Below, piece after piece: positions 11,750-22,690 of a DNA stretch of 64,000 nt. How positions within the stretch are numbered: the stretch's first letter is position 1; each line of letters opens with the position of its first letter. Source of the stretch: Asterias rubens (lineage: Eukaryota; Echinodermata; Asteroidea; Forcipulatida; Asteriidae); NCBI RefSeq assembly GCF_902459465.1, contig NC_047068.1:2108001-2172000 (forward strand), read 5' to 3'. Both the position numbers and the translations under genes were made by a program. The notes under the pieces were generated by a model that saw only the letters and a program-made list of their open reading frames with translations, did not search any database and was not told the origin of the DNA.

Positions 11750-12715
11750 TTACACCATCACACCTTCTTCATCATCATAACCATCATCAATATTTGCTGT
11801 CCTTTGGTCTTCCTCTTGCTTCTTGGCCAATAGTTCATTTTCATATTCCACAAAGTCATCAAATAAACTTGGCCATGCTTCGTTGTCATCATAGTTTGTC
11901 AAATCATCTCCAATGACTTCAGTGAAATTGAGAAACATTTGCCAAGTATCCCTTGATATACCACGTACTTGATGAGCTAGTAAGAACTCACACCATCTCT
12001 CTAGTATCTTGACATATCTCTGTGAGAACACAAGCTTCCAAAGTGGTATTGCCATATCACAAGGGAGGGAGCGTTGCCCACCTTCCACATCCAGTCCAAA
12101 GTTAAACGTGAAGCGATATAAATCTTTAAAAGTCACTTCATTTTTGACTTCGTTCATGAGTTCCTGGAACTTACTCATAATAGCTTTGATGGAGTCTGCT
12201 CTCAGTGCGCGACACCCGTTCACAAACTCTGTTCTTGTAAAGCGACACATTGCAGAGGCTTGAAATTTCCAGGCTAAGACAAGCACGATAAACTCCTCAG
12301 CATTAACCTGTAAATCCTGACAAAACCTTTCCATTCCATCATCTAGGATTGCATCTTCATAGCTATCTTTGTACTTCTCAAATAGCCTATTGACTTTACT
12401 CTCTGAGAAATCTGACTTGGACTGTCTGTGTGTACTGTCTACTCCGTTGCGAGTTGATGATGCTTTAGCTTTATCTTGATAGTGCATATGAGAGCCATTA
12501 GATTGTATCCGTTCCATGGTAAGTTGTTGAGTTGTTGGTGCTGAGGCTATAATCGGTTCACGTTTGGGCACAAGGGGTGGGGCACTCTCGGTATCAGTCA
12601 ACGTACTCTGCGCTGTCAGGGTGGCGCTTTTGTCTGGAAAAGGCAACCCAGCTTTGGATCTGCCATGACTGTCTGACCCATCATTCTCACTGCAACTAGA
12701 GAAGCACTTTCCCAT
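11750..12715 (-). CDS. DCUN1D3: DCN1-like protein 3 (cullin neddylation co-E3)
   Basis: A 321-residue protein in one coding exon. DCUN1D proteins bind cullins and the NEDD8 E2 and promote cullin neddylation; the family-3 member is recruited to membranes by its lipidated N-terminus. I choose the ATG at 12713-12715 because it gives MGKCFSSC, a good N-myristoylation start with nearby cysteines for palmitoylation, as in vertebrate DCUN1D3; the frame opens ten residues earlier. Residues 1-105 are polar and low-complexity. The PONY domain spans about 108-290 and ends in the diagnostic AWPSLFDDFVEYE block that carries the cullin-binding patch. The tail is acidic. On the minus strand a 3' splice site at 12885-12886 (TTGTGTTTCAG) implies a 5' non-coding exon further right. 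A possible AATAAA lies at 11195-11200. Very sure of the family, sure of subtype 3. Confidence 0.93.
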   Translation of the reverse strand: MGKCFSSCSENDGSDSHGRSKAGLPFPDKSATLTAQSTLTDTESAPPLVPKREPIIASAPTTQQLTMERIQSNGSHMHYQDKAKASSTRNGVDSTHRQSKSDFSESKVNRLFEKYKDSYEDAILDDGMERFCQDLQVNAEEFIVLVLAWKFQASAMCRFTRTEFVNGCRALRADSIKAIMSKFQELMNEVKNEVTFKDLYRFTFNFGLDVEGGQRSLPCDMAIPLWKLVFSQRYVKILERWCEFLLAHQVRGISRDTWQMFLNFTEVIGDDLTNYDDNEAWPSLFDDFVEYENELLAKKQEEDQRTANIDDGYDDEEGVMV

Positions 12716-12884
12716 TGGGACAGTCTGTACAGCAATGGTATTCACTAGCTCCGATGTTCACATTCTCATCCTTGTGCAATCTCAGTCAAACATCGAGATG
12801 TCTTACGGTGAGCCGTCATCAATTAACAAACAACACAGTGTCCCTCTGATCTCAATCTTCAATGAATCCTATTAGGATGGCTAC

Positions 12885-13320
12885 CTGAAACACAATCAAA
12901 ACAAAGTCAATTACCTACTCAATTATGCACACATCTCCCTGTGTAACGTCATAACCAGTACATAATTTAAAAGTACTATTTTACAATACATATCTTGAAC
13001 AGTTGCGCAGTAAACCCAATAACTTAACTTTGTTGACCTAATTTAAATATAAGCTTCAACATCTATAATAAGTTAGGTTGGGTTACATTTCACTAGGCAA
13101 CTTAACAGTGGATACATGTGTCAGTTTTAATCAACACAACAGTGTTTTCAAAGGGGTTTTTCGTTTTATGGGCACCAGCAGTAAGCCAATTTTTCCGTCT
13201 TTGTGTCAACCAGAATGATTTCGGATTTTAATTATGCCAACAGCAAAAAGACTTTTGTTACGTTTTTTATCCAACATCACTTAAAGCGATAATTTTGGCA
13301 TTCATGAATTACTTAATGCA
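12885..13320. other. Upstream flank of DCUN1D3
   Basis: Presumed first intron of DCUN1D3, which is transcribed leftward. No exon or promoter motif could be fixed. Confidence 0.4.
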
Positions 13321-13330
13321 TGATTTCTCC

Positions 13331-13540
13331 TACAATGGAGAAGTCGTTCAATGGATGCTACACATGCATGCTCCAAGTGCCGCTCAATGTATCCTGGGAG
13401 GACCACGTAACCAATGAAGACCTATATGGCAAGCTCCGTCGGAGACAAAATCGCAGCCCGTCGGATGCAGTTAGCAGGCCACTGTTACAGGCACCCGGAG
13501 TTGGAGGCACACAAAGTCATTCTCTGGAAACCAATTCAAA
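13331..13540 (+). pseudogene. LINE ORF2 C-terminal remnant
   Basis: Translates in two frames as NVSWEDHVTNEDLYGKL followed by DKIAARRMQLAGHCYRHPEL. This matches the tail that follows the reverse transcriptase in many invertebrate non-LTR elements (typically WxDHVTNxDLYGxLP...RRxRLAGHCxRHPE). A frameshift near 13435 separates the two blocks. No reverse transcriptase core is adjacent, so this is an isolated fragment. Confidence 0.7.
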
Positions 13541-13689
13541 ATACTCCTCGCTACTGAGAGGAGCATGAAAACAATGTCTATTCCTCAATAAGATCAGCAA
13601 CCTTGGTACTAAGTTTTCTGGCTGGAGACCCTGAATCAATAAAGTGACAAACAGGTTTGTCTACATGGCCTAACTGCATCCCTGACCCA

Positions 13690-14076
13690 GTTCCCACTGG
13701 ACCCCACATTGATCACGCATAGATCCCACAATTCGAGAAAAGGCGAACAGACCCTGCAATTTCTCGAAAAGGACAATCAAAGGGCGATCAAAGGGCGATC
13801 AAGCGTAAGTGGGAACGCGAGGGCGATCAGGATCAGACAGGATCAGACCCCGCAATTTGATCCACCTGTGGAGTAGGATCAAAGCGGGATCTGATCTCGA
13901 AAGGGCGATCAACATCTAGTGGGATTGCAAAGGGCAATCAGACCCCGCAAATTGAGGGCAAGCATCCGTTCACAAAAGGTGGATCAGCGCGCAATCATAC
14001 TCAAGTGGGAACGCGACTGCGATTCACATCCTTTTGCGGGGTCAGGATCTTGTAATTGTGGATCCAGTGGGAACGC
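13690..14076. repeat. Fold-back element rich in GATC
   Basis: Ends GTTCCCACTGGACCCCACA and TGTGGATCCAGTGGGAAC are inverted. The interior carries many GATC sites and reiterated blocks GGGCGATCAA, ACCCCGCAATTT and CAGTGGGAACGCGA in both orientations. GC content is clearly above that of the neighbouring DNA. Confidence 0.65.
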
Positions 14077-14344
14077 AGTCACTACTGACAGGCTAGTAGT
14101 GTAGTACTATAACTGGTTTTGTTTACACCGAGGTCATTGACTTTGCTTGTGAACTTGGAGGTCGACAGAACCATCATCAACAGAGGAAAACAAGATGTAC
14201 TGGCCAGTGAGGTTATATTGATATTAAACTTCATTTCATTTCGTTTAAAAAGGACCTTGACGACATGTAAGAAACAGGCAGTGAACTAGGAGGGTTTACA
14301 TAAATGTACAAGTGATTGTGGGTGTTCTTCCCATCAAATGTTAA

Positions 14345-14902
14345 TAAGGGAATCAATGTGTGGTGCAGAGGTTTTCAATTAGTGGTTTAAACCCGCGCCG
14401 AGGCCTGGACTTGATCATTTATCAAGACGCAGTCGAGGTAAATGATCAAGAACCAGGCCTCAGCGGGTTTAAACCACTAGTTGAAAACCGATTCAACACA
14501 CTTTGATTCCCATTCATAAACACCTTTTCAGTCAAAAAACATCAACACTTTTGGGTCAAAAGGTAAAATAAATGCAAAAGTTATAATTATTCAATGTTTT
14601 CTTCCATCACAACACCCCTCCAGCTATGAAATGGTAAAGCCTTCCGCCACCCTCGGGTAAACAACTCCTTATAAGGGAATGCTGTGCGCGACGCGCGTAT
14701 CGCGTGATGTGGCACAACTGTTTCAGCCGTTGCTCTCGACCAATAGGAATGACGAAACTGTCTTATACGCACAGGTGCAAGCGCGCGTGTCACGCCCATG
14801 TTATAACACTTTTTACTGGTGTTACATCATCCGTTCAAACAACACCTCGTGATGGCCTCTCGACCAATCAGAATGGATAAACTGTCTTAGGTATTTATGA
14901 AT
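14345..14902. repeat. Compound palindromic element F, copy 1
   Basis: Contains a hairpin (GGTTTTCAATTAGTGGTTTA near 14370 against TAAACCACTAGTTGAAAACC near 14470). It continues through CTCGACCAATAGGAATGA and TATCGCGTGATG blocks to TTAGGTATTTATGAAT. The complete inverted counterpart lies at 23220-23780. Confidence 0.75.
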
Positions 14903-14910
14903 GTTCTTTA

Positions 14911-15290
14911 AATGCACACTTTTGGTATTTACTCAAAATAATTGTAAGTAAGCATAAAAAACTTACTGGTGACAAGCACTGGAGGGCTGTTGATAGTATA
15001 AAACATTGTGAGAAACGACTCCCTCGGAAGTAACGTACATTCTGTATCGTATGTACCTAGTTTATGAGAAAGAGGTAATTTCTCACTCAAATATTAAAAG
15101 ACTTCAGGGCTAAAGCCTTTTAATATGCATCTGAAAGCACACAGTGTATACAGTGCAACAAGGGTGTTTTTTATTTCATTATTCTCTCGCAACTTCGATG
15201 ACCAATTGAGTCCAAATTTTCACAGATTGTTATCATATGTTGGGATACACCAAGTGAGAATACTGGTCTTTGACAATCACATCTTCCAAA
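14911..15290. repeat. Palindromic MITE family B
   Basis: Carries TTTGGTATTTACTCAAAATA at the left, TATAAAACATTGTGAGAAAC, and at the right ATACACCAAGTGAGAATAC followed by CTTTGACAATCAC. These are the standard block order of this family. Confidence 0.8.
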
Positions 15291-15866
15291 TTTGACTCCA
15301 TGCCTGGCCGTAATACATTCAAGTAATACCTGCAGGAATCACTGGGCCATCACATTTTCCGTTACGAATGATTTGCAACACAAAACTTGAAACATATTGT
15401 ATTTGAAATCACATTTAACCTTTAAAAAACTAATTCTGACTAGTATTTTTATGAAGAGTGCAGAATGTATTTTGTACTAGAGGATTGAGGTCATTCCATG
15501 TAGGAATGCAATTATACAAATGATTATACATCATTCCAGGATTCAGTCTCTATTTATTAGATTGTCTAGACTCTTTATCAAATTGTTAACGATCTATTAC
15601 AAGTTAGCCATGTGCATGATAATCACTACACATTGCACCAGCCTAGCCAAACAATGCATACTGTAAGGTCTGCATTGCAGAATCAAATCATGTCACGGTT
15701 TGATACTGCGTCGTGATTAACGGCTAAAGTCTCATCAAATACATTCCGCATATCGACATGACCCGATGTGCAAATGTGCTTTCAGAATAATCTTGTCTGA
15801 GGCAAAAGCACCATGCTTCCATGTAAATGTTTACCATAATTCTACGGTAATGGTACTTACATGTAT
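15291..15866. other. Intergenic DNA
   Basis: No gene or recognised repeat seen. Confidence 0.4.
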
Positions 15867-16037
15867 GGCCCTTTTCAAAACCATAGCTTCGGCTTTTTGG
15901 ATTCGGTGTCGGATCCGCCCTCTCGTCTGAAGCCCTGAGCAACTATACGCACAGCATGCGCAATTGTCGAAACAACTGCGGGGCAAAGCTAGCCTCAAGC
16001 CGAATCCAAAGCCGAAGCCGTCATTTCTAAAAGGGCC
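15867..16037. repeat. MITE family E, copy 1
   Basis: Begins GGCCCTTTTCAAAACCATAG and ends with the inverted TTTCTAAAAGGGCC, flanked by TAT on both sides. The interior has the inverted pair GCTTCGGCTTT / AAAGCCGAAGC. A second copy in the same orientation is at 27045-27198. A 3-bp duplication would fit PIF/Harbinger elements. Confidence 0.75.
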
Positions 16038-16460
16038 TATATTTTCTCAAAGTGGGAAATATTTGTGAACATGTCACTACATTTCTTGCAAAGTTTTGAA
16101 AACATTAAGAAATGTTGACAACCAACTACAAAATATTAAGCAAGCAGAATTTTTCACTGGGAACCTTGTACACCCTTTCGTGTGAAAAGATTTGGTATTC
16201 ACTGACCGACGTTTCATGTGAAAGCAGTCTTATCATGTTTATGTGAAAAATACATTTAAAATTAAAAAAATACATTCATTTTTGTAAATTAATAATAAAC
16301 ATACATAAATTGCTGCAAATACATTGGATGATATAGTCTTGTGTGAATATTTGTCAAATAAGTAAAACGATCGAAGGGTCATGGTTAAAAAGACTGGCAT
16401 GTACTGTACTGACTCTAATGGATACAAACAAATATGAACTATATTTGATCTTGTGGAAGT

Positions 16461-16545
16461 ATCGTGTCCGAGCGGTTAAGAGCCCTGAACTCAAACTCTG
16501 GTGTTTCTGATCAGCAGAGTGTGGGTTCGAATCCCCAGCTGTGAC
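16461..16545 (+). repeat. tRNA-derived SINE head
   Basis: CGTGTCCGAGCGGTTAAGAG resembles a leucine/serine-type tRNA A box and GGGTTCGAATCC is a B box, spaced as in a tRNA. The arms do not fold into an intact cloverleaf. Related heads occur at 22600, 28846, and on the minus strand at 34271 and 37525. The adjacent bases to about 16596 form a near-perfect hairpin. Confidence 0.75.
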
Positions 16546-16546
16546 G

Positions 16547-16597
16547 GTCGGCCATTTATGGGAGTCAAAGTTTTGACTCCCATAAATGGCCGACCAT
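16547..16597. repeat. Near-perfect hairpin
   Basis: GGTCGGCCATTTATGGGAGT is followed after a short loop by ACTCCCATAAATGGCCGACC. The arms are about 24 bp. It sits immediately after the SINE head and may be a small foldback insertion. Confidence 0.75.
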
Positions 16598-16599
16598 GT

Positions 16600-17830
16600 T
16601 TGTCGACGAGGTAAAACGAAAACCACGCAATTTCGAGGCATATTTGTGTAGATCATTGTATTCTACTTTTACAACATCTTTTTAACCATATCAATTTTAT
16701 AACAAACGGTCACAGGATGCTTTTCAAAGACCAACTCGTCCGATCCAAGGCAACGTGTTCCTTTAAACTTGATAGAAACAATCGCTTCAAAAAGTACATG
16801 TAGATTTATTTAACACTAAAAAAAGTACTTTTCCTATAGAAGTTGTTTTATTTCGTCAAAATCTTATGTTTAGTATAAAAACTAGAGGATTTAAACTTAC
16901 TTGCTCTTCCCTCAACAATAAATTGTATAATTTATGTTAATTGTAGTGAAATGTGTAGTTGAGTTTCATCTTCAACTCTCTCGATTGACAACAGGTTGTT
17001 TCCTTTTTCATCTGCATAAATGTACACCATTACTTGTACATCAAAACCAATACATTAACCTTATCAAGCACTGTTGTGTCCTGTACACTGTTCATCATTT
17101 CCCTAGTGTACAGTTAATAGGCCTACACAATAATGTGAAATTAGCCAATTAAAATGAGTTACACTACACATACTACATTGAAGCTCCTAGCTATTGTTTC
17201 CATGGTTTCTATTGAATGTCTGCTAGCCTACAGTTTATTTAGCCACATAAACGAAGTAAACAAGGAATGCTATGCATGCAGTAGACTACATGTGCATGTA
17301 CCACATGTTAGCATTTATTAAGATTTTCTTGATTACTACCCGTCTAGACAGAAGTCATACCATACGGCTTTATCCCACCTTAATGGGTCCTTTCTCTTTG
17401 AGCTATAAAAAGGATCCAACCCATCATTTTTATGCAAATGCACAACGCATACATACTGTGCAGCAGAGTGTCCAGGTGTTAATCATACTGGACTTACCAA
17501 CAGCCTGGAGTAGATTGCATACATACAATCACGCAGTACCTCGGTAACAAATTGTGAAGTTTGATTGGTCGAGAACTAATCACGTGCCGTGCAAAAATTA
17601 CGCGTATTGATAAGGATGCCCGCTATGCGGGTAACATGAAAAGTGATGTACACCGGTGTGCGAAACACCCGCGTGTTCGAGGGAATAGTCAGGAATTGTT
17701 TCTTGTTCATCTGCTTTAAAAAAATGAATACGCTGTCGTAATAATGGTTGAAGATAACGACAGAACTTCGAGAAGAGGAATATTAATGTTACAAAGGTAT
17801 AACCACTTCACTGCTTATGTTTCAGTTACA
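16600..17830. other. Intergenic DNA with diverged repeats
   Basis: No gene found. At 17540-17690 a GC-richer patch (TTGATTGGTCGAGA, GCCCGCTATGCGGG) resembles the interiors of the palindromic elements at 14345 and 23220, but no ends can be paired. Confidence 0.4.
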
Positions 17831-17835
17831 TGTAG

Positions 17836-19330
17836 TTACCAAACCTGGACAAGGAGATATTCAAAAACTACAGACCGGTTGCAAACTTAAAATATCTTGG
17901 AAAAGTCATCGAACGAGTAGTGTCATCACGTATTTCTGATCACATTCATACTTTCAACCTGTCCGACGTGTTCCAGTCAGCATACAAGCCTTTCCATGGG
18001 ACCGAGGCTGCACTAGTCCGTGTGAGCAACGATATTCTCTCTTCTATGGACAATGGTAACCTTACAGCACTAGTCCTGCTAGACTTGAGTGCTGCTTTTG
18101 ACACTGTTGATCATAACATCCTTCTCTCTCTGCTCCAGAATCACCTTGGCATAGAGGACACAGCCCTAGCATGGTGCAAATCGTATCTCCACAATAGAAC
18201 TCAGCATGTATGTATTGGCACTGCAATATCCGACCCTGTTGTTTTGAACTACTCTGTGCCACAGGGGTCGGTACTCGGCCCGCAGTGGTTTACGCTGTAC
18301 ACTTTACCGATTCGTGACATCATCCTCAAATTTAATCTGAATTACCATGTGTACGCAGACGACACTCAGCTATACATCACGTTAAAATCTTCTCAAGAAA
18401 ACGCCAATGCATCTATTGCAAGACTTGAGAAATGCATCCAAGAGATTCGACGTTGGACACAACAAAACTTCCTGAAGTTAAATGATGATAAGACAGAGAT
18501 CCTTTTATTTGGGTCACTTCAACAGTTAACTAAGGTTTCAGTGTCATACATCTCCATCGGTGATGCTCGGATAGCTCCCTAGCTGAAAGCTCGGAACTTG
18601 GGGGTTATTTTTGATTCAACGATGACACTTCAGCCACACATCAACAATATTGTTCGTTTATCATCATATCACATCAGGAATATAGGTAAGATTCGCAAGT
18701 ACTTGGACAAAAGTGCCACTGAAAAGGTCATTCACGCATTTGTTACTTCTCGTCTTGACAACGGCAATGCTCTTCTCTACAGTCTTCCTAACAACCGGAT
18801 TTCCCAACTTCAACGGCTCCAAAATACTGCTGCCCGCATCGTGATACTGTCTAGAAAATCCTGTTCTATCACCCCCATTCTGAAACAACTACACTGGCTC
18901 CCTATCTCTCAACGAATCATCTTCAAGCTGATGCTCGTTGTCCACAAAGCTCTAAATGGGAAGGCTCCCCACTATATTTTTGAACTGCTTCAAGTTTACA
19001 CTCCATCAAGGAATCTTCGATCAAGTTCCATGCTTCTCCTCATTGAACCCAAGTCTCGACACTCATGGGGTGACAGGTCTTTTTCTTCAGCCGCGCCACG
19101 CATCTGGAACTCTCTACCACTTAATCTTCGACCTTGTGTTTGTACCGCAAAATTCAAGTCTCTTCTCAAAACTTATCTTATGTCACAGGTTTTCAATCAC
19201 TAATTTTGTTGTGTCTGTTTTTCTTTGTGTTGTGTTTTGTTTTTGTTTTGTTTTTGGTTTTACTGCGCCTTGAACACCCAGCAGGGTGGATATGTGCGCA
19301 TTACAAGTCTTATTATTATTATTATTCATG
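17836..19330 (+). mobile_element. CR1/L2-type LINE, 5'-truncated, one in-frame stop
   Basis: The open frame begins after a stop at 17833-17835 with NYRPVANLKYLGKVIERV, the start of a non-LTR reverse transcriptase. It continues through LDLSAAFDTVDHNIL and SVPQGSVLGPQ to YADDTQLY at about 18351-18376, which is the catalytic Asp pair. A single TAG at 18580-18582 interrupts an otherwise continuous frame that resumes as LKARNLGVIFDSTMTL and ends at TAA 19201-19203. The 3' UTR ends in GGATATGTGCGCATTACAAG and a short ATT repeat, the usual tail of this clade. The endonuclease is missing. The clade call rests on the FDTVDH and YADDTQLY style. Confidence 0.9.
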
Positions 19331-19339
19331 TTTGTTGTG

Positions 19340-19385
19340 TTGTCATTTAGCCTTCGAGAAAGACTCTGCTAGGGTCGAAACATCA
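19340..19385 (+). repeat. Motif shared with 58235-58285
   Basis: CTTCGAGAAAGACTCTGCTA followed by GGGTCGAAACATCAGGCC. The inverted counterpart at 58245-58288 reads GGCCTGACGTTTCGACC and CTTTCTCGAAGGCTAAT. This is a common 3'-end sequence of invertebrate retroelements; I cannot say which family. Confidence 0.5.
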
Positions 19386-19483
19386 GGCCATTAACTATTT
19401 TTTGCATTTATACCAATGGTCCATTTGGTTGGTAAGTTGTTTGCAACAGCTAATTTTATTGTCTCAAGGTATAACAAAACAAT

Positions 19484-19608
19484 TGTTGCACGCTGTGATT
19501 GGGGTCCATGGGTTTTGTACACCCTCGGGGGTTCACCTCGGGTGCCATTTGCCCCATTGGGTGTACTGTTACAAAACGCCATGGACCACGTCACAGCGCG
19601 CAACATTT
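19484..19608. repeat. Palindromic MITE
   Basis: TTGTTGCACGCTGTGATTGG and GTCCATGGGTTTTGTACACC are mirrored by GTGTACTGTTACAAAACGCC, ATGGACCACG and TCACAGCGCGCAACA. No clear target-site duplication. Confidence 0.6.
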
Positions 19609-20372
19609 GTATAATGTACATGTACATACAATGTATTTGTGTGTGTTTATTAGTACATCATTTATTGAAAATACAGGGTTCTCCACATTGCGGTTTTGTC
19701 TGGGCACTGTGCCCATCCAAAATTCTCAAAATACCAAGTGCAACCATTCAAAAATGTAGCGCCCTGGCAAAAAAGTTCAAAAAATAGTTACGACGAACAA
19801 AAAACACTGTTTCAAAGCGCTAGTAAGTACATTGAACTTTTTGTACCAGATCTTTATGATTAGAAGAAGTGGATATTTTGCAGGCAAACATTATATGGAA
19901 TGGGGGTTGCTTCGTTAAAAACATGAACCGTAAACGCATACATGTTTTGTACCATTGGCCTGCCCAACAATATGGCCACTTTCATTGCAACAAAGGGGTT
20001 AATCAATATGGTCTACAGGCTTGCATACTGGAGAATGTTTGCTAAGCGGAAAACTGGTCCACACTAACCAATGGTTCATGTGTTTAAATATAACGAAAGC
20101 GGTGCTAATTTAGGATTCTCTTCGCGTTGAGAATTTATTGATTGTTGCAGAGTGAATTTTCTAAACCCACCGTGACCTTTTACATGTGAGAACAAAAGCA
20201 CACAAAGAAATGAGACTAGATTGGGCGTGAACTGTGATAATTAGCCAGAACAGTTTAAATCTATTCTGACTGGTTGAGAGGGCATCGCGTGAGGGTGTTT
20301 AAACGGATGATTTAAACACAGTAAGAAGTGTTTAAACATACATGTACCCTTGATGTGGGACCTTTCGATGGC

Positions 20373-20737
20373 TAAGCTTGGGCGATATCACGTTATTATC
20401 GAATATCGCGATATTAATTTGGAAACGATTTCGATATCGGATGGATTTGGTTTTAATCGAAATATCGATATATCGCGATATGATATATTGCGATATCGAT
20501 TAAATATCGTGATGTATTTGCTAGCTGAGACATCTTGCACTCCATAGGTTTGGAGTAAAACCAGAAGAATAGGTCATTAGAACACCTCTCTTATGCTATG
20601 ACTGTCTCTTCTACAACTTTCACTTGGAGTTTGAAGACTGATGATGTCAAATTTAATTAATCGCGATTATATCGAATATCGCGATATATTGTCAGTGATA
20701 TATCATGAATAAAATAAATCGATATCGCCCAAGCTTA
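20373..20737. mobile_element. 365-bp hAT-like MITE with 8-bp duplication
   Basis: The 17-bp terminal inverted repeats TAAGCTTGGGCGATATC and GATATCGCCCAAGCTTA are perfect. The identical octamer TCGATGGC flanks both sides (20365-20372 and 20738-20745). Subterminal DNA is packed with ATATCGCGATAT-type palindromes in both orientations. An 8-bp duplication is typical of the hAT superfamily. There is no coding capacity. Confidence 0.85.
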
Positions 20738-20998
20738 TCGATGGCGTTTATTTATTCACCACCACAACCCTGGTAGTTAAAGACCTCGTCGCCTACTCTT
20801 TTATTCACTTAAATACAAAAATAACTAATTGTGCTCTATTCAAAGGGCAAAAATTTCTGAATAACAAGATCAGTCTAGATCTGTACCTTCTGTTGCAGAA
20901 ACGGGAATGAGATTTTGTTCATGATTAATAATGTTATGTTCATATTTGGAGACGGTAGGCTGTTTCACTTTCAATACAAAAATAATTAAAACAATTTC

Positions 20999-21131
20999 GG
21001 ATAACTTTCCGTATGGCGCCACCACCTTTTCACACATTTTTACAAAAAGGGATATCTCATTGAGGTAAATTAGATACTAAATTATTTCATATCGAATGAA
21101 AAAGTGGTGCCGCCCATACAGAAACTTTTCC
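20999..21131. mobile_element. MITE family D (about 132 bp, hAT-like), copy 1
   Basis: Starts GGATAACTTTCCGTATGGCG and ends with inverted CATACAGAAACTTTTCC. The octamer ACAATTTC flanks both sides (20991-20998 and 21132-21139). Other copies are at 42432, 59875 and 60112, with a degenerate copy near 43870. Confidence 0.85.
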
Positions 21132-21489
21132 ACAATTTCTTTCTGAAACTTAGCAGTCACATAATTTACACCTTTTAAGAAGAAGTTCGGATGTCTGAAT
21201 TTTAAAAAAGCATACCTGTATTATTTGAAACTTTGCAGTGCGTACTAGGGTTTATCTCGATTCAGAACCGAATGCAGAGGCAGTGGGGGCATTTGATGGT
21301 TGCGCTATATGCGAGCTGCGCACGACATGTACTTCATGCGATGCTCCCTTTCATTACACGGCAAAACAACGCTCTTTCTTGATATTTTTCTATTCACAAT
21401 TAACCTTATGTGGAGGAGAACTATTAATATTAAGGCGAGGTTTGCGGTTGGTAAAAGTATAACACCATGTGAGAAATCTATTTTTAATA

Positions 21490-21625
21490 GGCCTTAAATG
21501 CACATGACGTCATTTCAGTACGGCGCCCTCGCTTTGAGGTCAAAAGGAGGTTGTTCATTGGCTAATCTATGTGCTTTTCGATTGTTTCGTCACCGTTTGA
21601 CCTCAAAGATGGCGGCTGGATGACG
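21490..21625. repeat. Inverted GACGTCA / TTTGAGGTCAAA block
   Basis: ACATGACGTCATTTC with CGCTTTGAGGTCAAA (21499-21545) is mirrored by TTTGACCTCAAAGATGGCGG and ATGACGTCA (21596-21628). It looks like the ends of a short foldback element. Confidence 0.5.
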
Positions 21626-21632
21626 TCAATTC

Positions 21633-21741
21633 CTGACCATGGTCACATGACTGGCTGCGTGGAGACTTTTGTTTTTAGGTCTATAGACTATAGACCTAAA
21701 AACAAAAGTCTCCCTGCAGCCAGTCATGTGACCATGGTCAG
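21633..21741. repeat. Near-perfect 109-bp hairpin
   Basis: CTGACCATGGTCACATGACT at the left is matched by AGTCATGTGACCATGGTCAG at the right. The inner arms ACTTTTGTTTTTAGGTCTAT and ATAGACCTAAAAACAAAAGT meet almost without a loop. Only a few mismatches occur in roughly 52-bp arms. Confidence 0.8.
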
Positions 21742-22433
21742 TCAGCAAACAGAAGAAAGTATTGTCTTGATAAACAGTGTAGACCATCCCATTGGAAATT
21801 GCACTGTCAGTCAATAAATGGTGATGTCTGAATAGTTTACTACTGATGTGTTACTCACTGTTACAGTGTTAGTGTTATTGAAAATGAATGGAGAATTTTA
21901 AACTAGTTTATCGCTCCTCCATCAGCATCGCAATGGTTCAAACCACACCAACCTCAAGTTTCTTATATTCTTTCACCAATGCAGAATGTGCAGTTTAAAG
22001 TTCATACACTCTGACCATTTCCTTCCTCCATGCCCTGACATTGCAGACATTTAATATTTGTATGTAATTTTATACTCTCCTCAGTTCATTTATTTCCAAC
22101 CAAACAAAGTAACGTGAACAATCAGGACCAGGTAATACATTCCAGAAATTCATTAATTTGTTCGGTAAGTTATTGTTTAGAACAAGTTTACCTACCAGTG
22201 TAAATCAGCTTTTACTGATGATGGGTACCACACATGGGAGTCATATCTTTAATATTCTTTGTTGTCGTGGAAAGGTGGAAATCGCGATCTCTTCACATCA
22301 TCACAAGTCACTGGTCACATCACACACAACGCATAGCGAAACAGCTGCAGCCAAAACACTCAACAGGAAGTGTTGGATCACCACCGCCGACCGAATGACG
22401 TCATGTCACGTGACTCTTCACAAATTGCGCCGC

Positions 22434-22464
22434 CAGTCGGCCAGTCGGCCAGTCGGCCAGTCGC
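22434..22464 (+). repeat. 8-bp minisatellite (CAGTCGGC)n
   Basis: Close to four perfect tandem copies of CAGTCGGC, followed by a CCG-rich run. Confidence 0.85.
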
Positions 22465-22599
22465 CGTGCCGCCGCCGCCCGACGCCCTTGCCCGTTTTAC
22501 AACAATTCCATTTTAAAGTTTGGAATTTTTTTTTAAACTCAAATGGATTGTTTCTAGCTATAATTTTGACATTTTTATGGAATCGCCGAACGGTCTAGT

Positions 22600-22690
22600 T
22601 CACCGATGGCTCAGACTCTGAGCTGAGAACAGCGCTGTTGTCAGCATGCAGCAGAGAGGGTTCGAATCCCAGTCATGACAAACGTCTTGT
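22600..22690 (+). repeat. tRNA-derived SINE head, diverged
   Basis: ACCGATGGCTCAGACTCTGA (A-box side) and GAGGGTTCGAATCCCAGTC (B box), followed by CGTCTTGTGCCT, parallel the heads at 28846 and 16461. Confidence 0.6.

Noticed and set aside
22158-22598. 146-codon open frame
   Set aside because: It runs through an 8-bp minisatellite and low-complexity DNA with no homology or splice context.
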